From Hyphomicrobiales bacterium (GTDB lineage Bacteria > Pseudomonadota > Alphaproteobacteria > Rhizobiales > Xanthobacteraceae): DNA of 14,593 bases. The notes below the pieces were generated by a model. That model was not told the DNA's origin and ran no database searches. It was given only the letters and a program-made list of their open reading frames with translations. Every line of letters starts with the position of its first letter. Within the stretch, counting starts at the first letter, position 1. This document shows positions 8,215 through 14,593 of the stretch, piece after piece. Made by a program: the position numbers and the translations under genes. The stretch spans positions 14,798-29,390 of the forward strand of contig PKXB01000119.1 in assembly GCA_003133345.1 (NCBI GenBank). The letters run 5' to 3'.

Positions 8215-9189
8215 ATGAAAGCCCTGCTCTGCACCCGTTACGGCACCCCCGACGACCTCGAACTTGCCGACATCGCCGACCCCGTGCCCGGGCCGGGCGA
8301 AGCGGTGGTGCGCGTCAAGGCGGCAGCGCTGAATTTCTTCGACAACCTGATCATCGCCGGCAAATACCAGCATAAGCCGGCCTTCCCATTCTCGCCCGCT
8401 GCCGAGTTCGCCGGCGAAGTCGAAAGCATCGGTGCCGGCGTCGCCGGATTTTCGCCCGGCGACCGCGTCATCGGCAACATTGGCTGGGGCGCCGCGCGCG
8501 AGAAGGTCGCCGTTGCCGCCGGCCAGCTCATCGCCATGCCGGCCGGCCTGGATTTCGACCATGCCGCCGGCCTCACCGTCACCTACGGCACCACGATGCA
8601 TGCGTTGAAAGACCGGGCCAAGCTCAAGCCCGGCGAGACGCTGGCGGTGCTGGGCGCCGCCGGCGGCACCGGCCTCGCCGCGGTCGAGCTCGGCAAGCTA
8701 ATGGGCGCGCGCGTCATCGCCTGCGCGTCGTCCGACGAAAAAATTGCCTTCGCGCGCCAGCATGGCGCCAACGACGGGGTGAATTATGCCGCATCCGATC
8801 TCAAGGACGCGCTACGCCAGTTGACCGGCGGCAAGGGCGTCGATGTGGTTTACGATCCGATCGGCGGGGCGCAGGGCGAAGCCGCGCTGCGCGGCATGGA
8901 TTGGGGCGGGCGATTCCTGGTCATCGGCTTTGCCGCCGGCGATATGCCGAAGCTGCCGCTCAACCTGGTGCTGCTGCGCAGCTATGACGTGCTCGGCGTC
9001 TACTGGGGCGCCTGGATCTTGCGCGACCCGCAAGGCCATCGCGCCAACATGACGCAAATCCTCGACTGGGGCGCGCACGGCAAATTGTCCTCGCATGTGC
9101 ACGCGGTCTATCCGCTTGCGGAAGCGCCGGCCGCGCTCAAGGCGATCGCCGCGCGCCAGGTGATGGGAAAGGCGATCTTGCGGCCTTAA
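8215..9189 (+). CDS. Zinc-independent NADPH:quinone oxidoreductase-like protein (MDR superfamily)
   Basis: The 324-residue protein has the two-domain layout of medium-chain dehydrogenase/reductases: an N-terminal GroES-like catalytic domain (about 1-120) and a Rossmann fold (about 120-260). The nucleotide-binding loop AAGGTG (148-153) follows VLG, and the GDRVIG motif (82-87) is conserved. Only two cysteines are present, so neither zinc site exists; this places it with quinone oxidoreductase/enoyl-reductase-like members that reduce quinones or alpha,beta-unsaturated carbonyls using NADPH. The physiological substrate is unknown. The ATG at 8215 gives the family's usual MKALLCTRYG start; no strong Shine-Dalgarno is visible. 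It is transcribed away from the ialB-like gene, and its stop codon overlaps that of the convergent DUF1232 gene by 4 bases. Confidence 0.9.
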   Translation: MKALLCTRYGTPDDLELADIADPVPGPGEAVVRVKAAALNFFDNLIIAGKYQHKPAFPFSPAAEFAGEVESIGAGVAGFSPGDRVIGNIGWGAAREKVAVAAGQLIAMPAGLDFDHAAGLTVTYGTTMHALKDRAKLKPGETLAVLGAAGGTGLAAVELGKLMGARVIACASSDEKIAFARQHGANDGVNYAASDLKDALRQLTGGKGVDVVYDPIGGAQGEAALRGMDWGGRFLVIGFAAGDMPKLPLNLVLLRSYDVLGVYWGAWILRDPQGHRANMTQILDWGAHGKLSSHVHAVYPLAEAPAALKAIAARQVMGKAILRP

Positions 9190-9536
9190 AGCTTGGCCAA
9201 CGCGTTACTAGCCGCCTCGCGATGCGCCGGGTGGATGTGGCTGGCGACCAGCTTGATCGCGGTCGCCAGCACCGCGGCATCGTCGGTGAATCCGATGACC
9301 GGCAGCACATCGGGAATGGCGTCGAGCGGCAGCACGAAATAGGCGAGCGCGCCGACCAGCGTCGCCTTCACCGGCAGCGGCGTGTCGCGATCGAAGGCGC
9401 AGTAATAGGCGGCGAGCAAATCTTCGGTGAAGGGAATGGAGGCGGCCACGCGCCGCAGCTTGCGCCAGAAGCTGCGGCTCATTGCGCTGCCGTCGTCATC
9501 CTCGGGGCGCCAGAATGCGGTGCGGGCGAATGGCAT
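9186..9536 (-). CDS. DUF1232 (YkvA-type) small membrane-associated protein
   Basis: The 116-residue product carries the short DUF1232 signature, a hydrophobic hairpin-like segment ALAYFVLPLDAIPDVLPVIG (about 64-83), followed by TDDAAVLATAIKLVASHI. The family is widespread, small and of unknown molecular function; YkvA and its relatives are thought to be membrane-associated. The ATG at 9536 begins MPFARTAFWRPEDDDG, which looks like genuine coding sequence. The longer frame back to 9626 runs into the palindromic repeat and is rejected. An ATG at 9482 (MSRSFWRKLRR) is an alternative; neither has a clear Shine-Dalgarno. The gene is convergent with the quinone oxidoreductase-like gene and overlaps it by 4 bases at the stops. 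Family call is fairly sure, start is not. Confidence 0.82.
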   Translation of the reverse strand: MPFARTAFWRPEDDDGSAMSRSFWRKLRRVAASIPFTEDLLAAYYCAFDRDTPLPVKATLVGALAYFVLPLDAIPDVLPVIGFTDDAAVLATAIKLVASHIHPAHREAASNALAKL

Positions 9537-9574
9537 AGGGTTTAGATGGTTGGAGAAATTGGCCTCTGCAAGAT

Positions 9575-9726
9575 GTTGTCGTCCCCGCCGACCCCCTACT
9601 TGATCGGGGGGAGGGCCGGGACCCATAACCCCGGTATTTAAGATACGGATGGACAGTAGTTATGGGTCCCCGGCGGAGCCTGTCATCGGGCCGCGCTTCG
9701 CGCGGACCCGTTGGCGGGGGACGACA
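9575..9726. repeat. Long imperfect inverted repeat built of two REP-like palindromes
   Basis: The left arm (9575-9629) starts TTGTCGTCCCCGCC and ends GGGACCCATAAC. The right arm (9659-9726) starts GTTATGGGTCCC and ends GGCGGGGGACGACA. The outer 13-14 bases match apart from a one-base gap and the inner 12 bases are perfect complements, while the middles of the arms have diverged. The right arm carries an extra CCGCGC-TTC-GCGCGG hairpin (9691-9705). The centre (9630-9658) is AT-richer. The GTCGTCCCCGCC / GGGGACGAC ends are typical of intergenic mosaic palindromes in Bradyrhizobium relatives. The element fills most of the space between the DUF1232 and phhB genes, both on the minus strand, and could act as an RNA stabiliser or transcriptional barrier. 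No protein is encoded in it. Confidence 0.8.
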
Positions 9727-9731
9727 GAAAA

Positions 9732-10022
9732 TTACCCAGCCAACTTATCCATCGCCTCGGCGAGCTTGATGTCGAGTTCGGTTACCCCGCCGGCGTCGTG
9801 GGTCGAGAGCGTCACCTCCACGGTTTTGTAGACGTTGAACCATTCCGGATGGTGATCCATTTTCTCCGCCACCAGCGCCGCCCGCGTCATAAAGCCGAAG
9901 GCCTGGTTGAAATCCTTGAACACGAATTTTTTGGCGATGGCGTCCCGGCCGGCCACGTCCGACCAGCCGGCGAGCTTGGCCAGCGCGGCCTTGCGGGCAT
10001 CGGAGCTAAGTTTCTGCGCCAT
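9732..10022 (-). CDS. phhB: Pterin-4a-carbinolamine dehydratase
   Basis: This 96-residue cytosolic enzyme dehydrates 4a-hydroxytetrahydropterin, recycling the cofactor of aromatic amino acid hydroxylases. The family active-site signature is complete: EKMDHHPEW (53-61) with H57, H58, P59 and W61, followed by [20 protein letters not shown] with the third histidine H75 and D76. The length is typical of bacterial PCDs. The ATG at 10022 has AGGGAG 4 bases upstream. No phenylalanine hydroxylase gene is adjacent, so the gene may serve a distant hydroxylase or act as a general pterin/molybdopterin-related dehydratase, as proposed for some bacterial members. It is divergent from the M50 protease gene with 93 bases between starts. 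Confidence 0.94.
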   Translation of the reverse strand: MAQKLSSDARKAALAKLAGWSDVAGRDAIAKKFVFKDFNQAFGFMTRAALVAEKMDHHPEWFNVYKTVEVTLSTHDAGGVTELDIKLAEAMDKLAG

Positions 10023-10115
10023 GGTGCTCCCTCATCCATTCAAAGTCGCGGCCCTCGCAATGAGTCCGCCCCGATATTACATTTTACAAGACGACCCCGA
10101 TCCTACGAGGCTTTC
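10023..10115. other. Divergent promoter gap between phhB and the M50 protease gene
   Basis: This 93-base space must hold promoters or leaders for both directions. Its right half is locally AT-rich (GATATTACATTTTACAAG around 10072-10089), the likely -10/start region for the protease gene. No hexamer pair with consensus spacing could be defended, so no specific promoter is called. ACGAGG (10105-10110) serves as the Shine-Dalgarno for the protease ATG at 10116. Confidence 0.35.
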
Positions 10116-11234
10116 ATGTCCTGGTCATTGAATATCGGCAAGGTAGCGGGCACGGTCGTGCGCGTCCACCTTACCTTCCTGCTGTTTCTCGCCTGGATCT
10201 TCGCCGCCAGCTACAGCCAGGGCGGCGCTGCCACCGCCTGGGACAGCCTCGTGTTCATGGTGCTGCTGTTCCTGTGCGTGCTGCTGCACGAGTTCGGCCA
10301 CATCTTCACCGCGCGCGCCTTCGGCGTGCCGACGCCCTATGTGACGCTGCTGCCGATCGGCGGCGTCGCCCAGCTCGAGCGCATCCCGGAGGAGCCGGGC
10401 CAAGAATTCCTCATCGCCATCGCCGGCCCGCTGGTGAACGTGGTCATCACCATCCTGCTGGTGGCGGTCGGCGGCGCCACGTTGCAAACAAACGCCGCGG
10501 CCGGTCTCGACAACACGCAATTTTCTCTGATCGACCGGCTGGCGGCGGTGAACCTGTTCCTCGCTTTGTTCAACATGATCCCGGCGTTTCCGATGGACGG
10601 CGGCCGCGTCCTGCGTGCGCTGCTGGCAAGCCGCATGGGCTATGTGCGAGCGACCGAAGTCGCCGCCGCCATCGGCCAATTCGTCGCTTTCGCGCTCGGC
10701 TTTATTGGCTTGATGGTCAATCCGATTTTGATCTTCATCGCCATCTTCGTCTATCTCGCCGCCAGTTCGGAAGCGCACATGGTGGCGCTGCGCGCCGTCT
10801 CGCGCGGCGTGCCGGTGAGCCACGCCATGGTGACGCATTTCGAGACGCTGAAGCCTGAGGAGCATCTGGATGCGGCGGTGCAGACCTTGCTGCAAACCGG
10901 CCAGGGCGAATTCCCGGTGGTCGATGCCGCCGGCAAGCCGGTCGGCGTGCTCGGCCGCGGCGATCTCATCCGCGCCATCAAGCAGCGCGGCCCCGACGCC
11001 CGCGTCGCCGACGCCATGGTCGCGGCCATGCCGACCGTCGGCCACCGCACGACGCTCGAGCAGGCGTTCAAGCTACTGCAGCAGAAGCAGGCGCCGGCGG
11101 TCGGCGTCACCGATGCGACTGGCAAGCTGGTCGGTCTGGTCACTGGCGAGACCATCGCCGAGATGATGATGCTGCAGGACGCGATGCCCAGGGGCAGCCA
11201 GGCCGGGCCCTGGGGCCGGCCGGCGGGGGCGTAA
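10116..11234 (+). CDS. Site-2-protease-type membrane metalloprotease (peptidase M50) with tandem CBS domains
   Basis: The 372-residue product is an intramembrane zinc protease of the SpoIVFB-like branch. Membrane segments lie near 18-32, 46-58, 99-120, 141-158 and 183-214. The zinc site is H58-E59-F60-G61-H62 in the second segment, with the third ligand D161 in NMIPAFPMDGGR. After residue 230 two CBS domains follow (about 234-290 and 297-358; first begins VSHAMVTHFETL, second ADAMVAAMPTV). CBS pairs commonly sense adenine nucleotides, so proteolysis may be tuned by energy state. The peptide substrate, perhaps an anti-sigma factor, is unknown and none is encoded nearby. The ATG at 10116 with GAGG 5 bases upstream is chosen; the frame is open for 405 bases further upstream, but that part is the antisense of phhB. 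Confidence 0.93.
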   Translation: MSWSLNIGKVAGTVVRVHLTFLLFLAWIFAASYSQGGAATAWDSLVFMVLLFLCVLLHEFGHIFTARAFGVPTPYVTLLPIGGVAQLERIPEEPGQEFLIAIAGPLVNVVITILLVAVGGATLQTNAAAGLDNTQFSLIDRLAAVNLFLALFNMIPAFPMDGGRVLRALLASRMGYVRATEVAAAIGQFVAFALGFIGLMVNPILIFIAIFVYLAASSEAHMVALRAVSRGVPVSHAMVTHFETLKPEEHLDAAVQTLLQTGQGEFPVVDAAGKPVGVLGRGDLIRAIKQRGPDARVADAMVAAMPTVGHRTTLEQAFKLLQQKQAPAVGVTDATGKLVGLVTGETIAEMMMLQDAMPRGSQAGPWGRPAGA

Positions 11235-11310
11235 TAACGGCCTACCAGACCAGCCGCCTCGCGGCCGACGGTGGTTTCGGCCCGATTCCTGCATGTTCAG
11301 CAATGCAATC

Positions 11311-11340
11311 TTGGCGATCCAAATGATCGCAAGGTATTCT
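11311..11340 (+). promoter_or_regulatory. Candidate glsA promoter with an internal dyad
   Basis: TTGGCG (11311-11316) and TATTCT (11335-11340) are 18 bases apart, a plausible sigma70-type pair 44 bases before the glutaminase ATG. A perfect inverted repeat, GCGATC-CAAAT-GATCGC (11314-11330), overlaps the -35 and fills the spacer, the position a repressor or activator would use. Pattern match only. Confidence 0.4.
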
Positions 11341-11363
11341 TTTGCGGCCGGGGGGCCGCAAAA
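11340..11363. promoter_or_regulatory. Perfect 10-base inverted repeat before glsA
   Basis: TTTTGCGGCC (11340-11349) and GGCCGCAAAA (11354-11363) are exact reverse complements around a GGGG centre. The element ends 8 bases before the Shine-Dalgarno GAGGGA (11371-11376) and 20 bases before the ATG. It could be a DNA operator overlapping the predicted transcription start. If transcription begins upstream, it could be an mRNA hairpin near the ribosome-binding site, or a minus-strand-type terminator stem (the A run on the plus strand is a T run on the minus strand). Confidence 0.6.
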
Positions 11364-11383
11364 TCGCGTCGAGGGAACCGTCA

Positions 11384-13240
11384 ATGAACGACAGCTTACA
11401 GAGCTCGCGCGAAGCGATCGCCCGCGCGGCCCCGCTGCCGGCGCTGGGGCACTTCCTGAACCACTGCCTGACCACCTACGCGGCCGAAAACAGCGGCGCG
11501 GCGGCCAATTACATCCCGGAATTGAGCAAGGCCAATCCGGCGCATTTCGGCATCGGCCTCGCGACCATCGACGGCCACGTCTACGAGGCCGGCGACAGCG
11601 CGGTCGAATTCACCATCCAGTCCATCTCGAAGGCCTTCGTCTTCGCGCTGGCGCTGGACCTTGTCGGCCCGGAGCGGGTCGAAGCCAAGATCGGAGTAGA
11701 GCCAAGCGGCGAGGCGTTCAACTCCATCCGCCTGACCGCGGACAACCGGCCATTCAATGCGATGGTCAACGCCGGGGCGATTGCCTGCTCGGGCCTGATC
11801 CACAGCGTCGATGGGTCCGGCGCTTTCGAGCGCGTGCGCGACGCGCTAAGCCGCTTCTCCGGCCGCGAGCTCGGCGTCGACGAGGCCGTCTTCGAGTCCG
11901 AGCGGGCGACCGGCGACCGCAACCGCGCCATCGCCTTTCTGCTGCATAACTATTCCGTCATCGAGGGCGACGTCACCGAGGTGCTCGACGTCTATTTCAA
12001 GCAGTGCTCCATCCTGGTGACGGCGCGTGATCTCGCGGTCATGGCGGCGACGCTCGCCAATCGCGGCATCAATCCGATCAGCAAAAAACAGGTCGTCTCG
12101 CCTTACGCGGTCGCGCGCACGCTGTCGGTGATGACTTCGTCGGGTATGTACGATTACGCCGGCGAATGGGTCTACCGCGTCGGCATCCCTGCCAAGAGCG
12201 GTGTCGGCGGCGGCATCATCGCCGCGATTCCGGGGCAATTCGGGCTGGGCACGTTCTCGCCGCTGCTCGACAGCCACGGCAACAGCGTGCGCGGGATCAA
12301 AGTCTGCGAGGTCCTGTCGTCGCATTTCGAACTGCACGTGCTCAACCGTTCGCACGATGTGCGCGCGGCCGTGATTGCCGATTACGACATCAGGGGAATT
12401 TCATCGCGCCGCAGCCGGCAGCCGCACGAGCAGGTGATCCTCGACGACCATCACCAGGACATTCGCGTCATTGAGCTTGTCGGCGCGCTGACATTCGCCA
12501 ACATGGATTACGTGACACGCCGGCTCGCCGAGCGAGCACGTCCGGCCTTGTTCATCATCGATCTGCGGCGGGTGCTGGCGGTGATGCAAGGCGCGGCGCG
12601 CCTCATCGCCGACATGGTGCGCGATCTGGCGACGGTCAGTGTCACGGTGATCTTCTCCGGCATCGAGAAAAGCTCGCTGGTCTGGGACACGATCAGCGCC
12701 GCGACGAAAACCGTCGCCGAGGTGCGCCGTTTCGATCTGCTCGACGAGGCAATCGAATGGGCGGAAGATCAAGTGATTTACCGTTATGGCGGCTTCTCGC
12801 ATCCCAAGGATTCGTCGCCGCTCACCAAGCAGGCCCTGCTCGCCGGATTGACGCCGGAGGAATTCGCCGATCTGACCTCGCTCGCCAAGCCCCGCACCTT
12901 TCACATCGGCGAACGCATCATTGCGGCCGGCGATCCGGCGTCATCAATCTTCTTCTTGCTGAGCGGCATGGTCAGCGTCAAGCTGCACAGCGGGGTGCGG
13001 CTTGCGAGTCTGTCGCACGGCATGGCGTTTGGCGAAATGGCGTTGATTGAGGATATGCGGTCCGCCGATGTATGGGCCGACACCCCGGTGACCTGTCTCG
13101 AACTGGGCATCGAGCAGTTCGAAACCTACTGCGAACGACATGCGCGCAGCGGCCAGCGAATTGTGCACAATCTCGCGGCGCTTATCGCCAAACGGCTGAT
13201 TCAGGCCAACACCAAGGTCGATCTGCTCAGCGCCTACTGA
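11384..13240 (+). CDS. glsA: Glutaminase fused to STAS-like and cyclic-nucleotide-binding domains
   Basis: The 618-residue protein is twice the length of a simple GlsA (about 305-310). Residues 15-320 form the serine-dependent beta-lactamase-like glutaminase, which hydrolyses glutamine to glutamate and ammonia. S80-I-S-K83 is the catalytic SxxK; NAGAIACSGL (129-138), the YAGEWVYRVG segment and AKSGVGGGIIA (270-280) are family landmarks. Residues 355-465 have the alternating strand-helix pattern of a STAS domain (IRVIELVGAL ... LFIIDLRRV ... VTVIFSGIE), without the phosphorylatable Ser usual after the central strand. Residues 485-615 are a cyclic-nucleotide-binding fold (FHIGERIIAAGDPASSIFFLLSG) with the phosphate-cassette-like FGEMALIEDMRSADV, G550, E551 and R559 in place. 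No helix-turn-helix follows, so it is not a CRP-type regulator. The ATG at 11384 follows GAGGGA by 7 bases; an in-frame codon at 11342 lies inside the upstream dyad and is rejected. Confidence 0.95.
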   Translation: MNDSLQSSREAIARAAPLPALGHFLNHCLTTYAAENSGAAANYIPELSKANPAHFGIGLATIDGHVYEAGDSAVEFTIQSISKAFVFALALDLVGPERVEAKIGVEPSGEAFNSIRLTADNRPFNAMVNAGAIACSGLIHSVDGSGAFERVRDALSRFSGRELGVDEAVFESERATGDRNRAIAFLLHNYSVIEGDVTEVLDVYFKQCSILVTARDLAVMAATLANRGINPISKKQVVSPYAVARTLSVMTSSGMYDYAGEWVYRVGIPAKSGVGGGIIAAIPGQFGLGTFSPLLDSHGNSVRGIKVCEVLSSHFELHVLNRSHDVRAAVIADYDIRGISSRRSRQPHEQVILDDHHQDIRVIELVGALTFANMDYVTRRLAERARPALFIIDLRRVLAVMQGAARLIADMVRDLATVSVTVIFSGIEKSSLVWDTISAATKTVAEVRRFDLLDEAIEWAEDQVIYRYGGFSHPKDSSPLTKQALLAGLTPEEFADLTSLAKPRTFHIGERIIAAGDPASSIFFLLSGMVSVKLHSGVRLASLSHGMAFGEMALIEDMRSADVWADTPVTCLELGIEQFETYCERHARSGQRIVHNLAALIAKRLIQANTKVDLLSAY

Positions 13241-13306
13241 TCAATCCGCCATTTTACCCCCGGCCGGCGGGACTTAACCCCATTCCGGCCAATCGCCAGC
13301 CGGCAG

Positions 13307-13334
13307 TTGCTTCCGGCCGCTTCGTGACTATATT
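13307..13334 (+). promoter_or_regulatory. Candidate sigma70-type promoter for typA
   Basis: TTGCTT (13307-13312) and TATATT (13329-13334) are separated by 16 bases, about 125 bases upstream of the typA ATG. The -10 is the best match to consensus in the window. A transcript starting near 13341 would have a leader of about 117 bases containing the hairpin series at 13364-13427. A small palindrome, TATTGC-GCT-GCAATA (13331-13345), overlaps the predicted start. Confidence 0.5.
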
Positions 13335-13363
13335 GCGCTGCAATAGCGTCGCGTCGCGGGTCC

Positions 13364-13427
13364 ACAGGATTGCCGTCCGGCAATCCTGTTGTCTTTTGGA
13401 AGACGGATTTCCTTCGGAAATCCTTTT
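13364..13427 (+). terminator. Three adjacent hairpins ending in a T run, in the typA leader (terminator or attenuator)
   Basis: ACAGGATTGCCG (13364-13375) is exactly complementary to CGGCAATCCTGT (13378-13389). One base later GTCTT (13391-13395) pairs with AAGAC (13400-13404) around TTGG. Immediately next, GGATTTCC (13405-13412) pairs with GGAAATCC (13416-13423) around TTC and is followed by TTTT (13424-13427). The last stem plus T run has the form of a weak intrinsic terminator. It could end the glsA transcript, but the typA promoter match lies upstream of it, so it may instead attenuate or regulate typA, which starts 30 bases further on. Confidence 0.6.
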
Positions 13428-13457
13428 GGGGCCCGCGCTTTGGTTTTTGGAACTCGC

Positions 13458-14593
<1,136 letters not shown>

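Noticed and set aside
9537..9626. An N-terminal extension of the DUF1232 protein
   Set aside because: The added residues are translated from one arm of the palindromic repeat and are compositionally unlike the protein.
9711..10115. An N-terminal extension of about 135 residues on the M50 protease
   Set aside because: It is antisense to phhB, and the ATG at 10116 has a good Shine-Dalgarno and starts just before the first membrane segment.
11384..13240. A CRP/FNR-type transcription factor
   Set aside because: The cyclic-nucleotide fold is at the end of a glutaminase and no helix-turn-helix follows it.

Overview
The window is a high-GC stretch that looks like the chromosome of an alphaproteobacterium, most likely of the order Hyphomicrobiales (Bradyrhizobium / Rhodopseudomonas / Xanthobacteraceae-like). 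This rests on the gene content (an IalB-family secreted protein, an sdhA-sdhB end, ArgG, RlmN and TypA of alphaproteobacterial character) and on GC-rich palindromic intergenic elements typical of that group. No plasmid, phage, transposase, CRISPR or tRNA/rRNA signature was seen. No gene-free stretch exceeds about 220 bases.

Layout. Positions 1-1009 (+) hold the 3' end of sdhA and complete sdhB, the catalytic half of respiratory complex II. Positions 1118-8004 are a long minus-strand block. In transcription order it encodes an IalB-like secreted protein, the 23S rRNA/tRNA methyltransferase RlmN, a small membrane protein, a PAP2-type membrane phosphatase, a cytochrome P450, a short gene split by a one-base frameshift, argininosuccinate synthase ArgG and a small lipoprotein. 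At 8215-9189 (+) lies a zinc-free quinone oxidoreductase-like enzyme. It meets a convergent DUF1232/YkvA-type protein at 9186-9536 (-) with a 4-base stop-codon overlap. After a repeat-rich gap come pterin-4a-carbinolamine dehydratase (9732-10022, -) and, divergently, a site-2-protease-type membrane metalloprotease with two CBS domains (10116-11234, +). Next is a three-domain glutaminase (GlsA + STAS-like + cyclic-nucleotide-binding; 11384-13240, +). Finally the translational GTPase typA/bipA (13458 onward, +) runs off the window end.

How the parts fit. Most genes are ordinary housekeeping or accessory metabolism rather than one pathway: respiration (SdhAB), arginine synthesis (ArgG), rRNA/tRNA modification (RlmN), ribosome/stress physiology (TypA), pterin recycling (PhhB) and glutamine hydrolysis (GlsA). 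I see no defence or mobile system. The most unusual material is regulatory. The glutaminase carries a built-in STAS-like domain and a cyclic-nucleotide-binding domain, and two perfect dyads sit in its promoter region. The typA leader holds three back-to-back hairpins ending in a T run, downstream of a good promoter match. Two intergenic palindromic repeat clusters (7358-7443 and 9575-9726) and a near-perfect dyad in a divergent promoter region (8065-8091) add to this. All functional statements are from sequence reading and family knowledge; no search was run.
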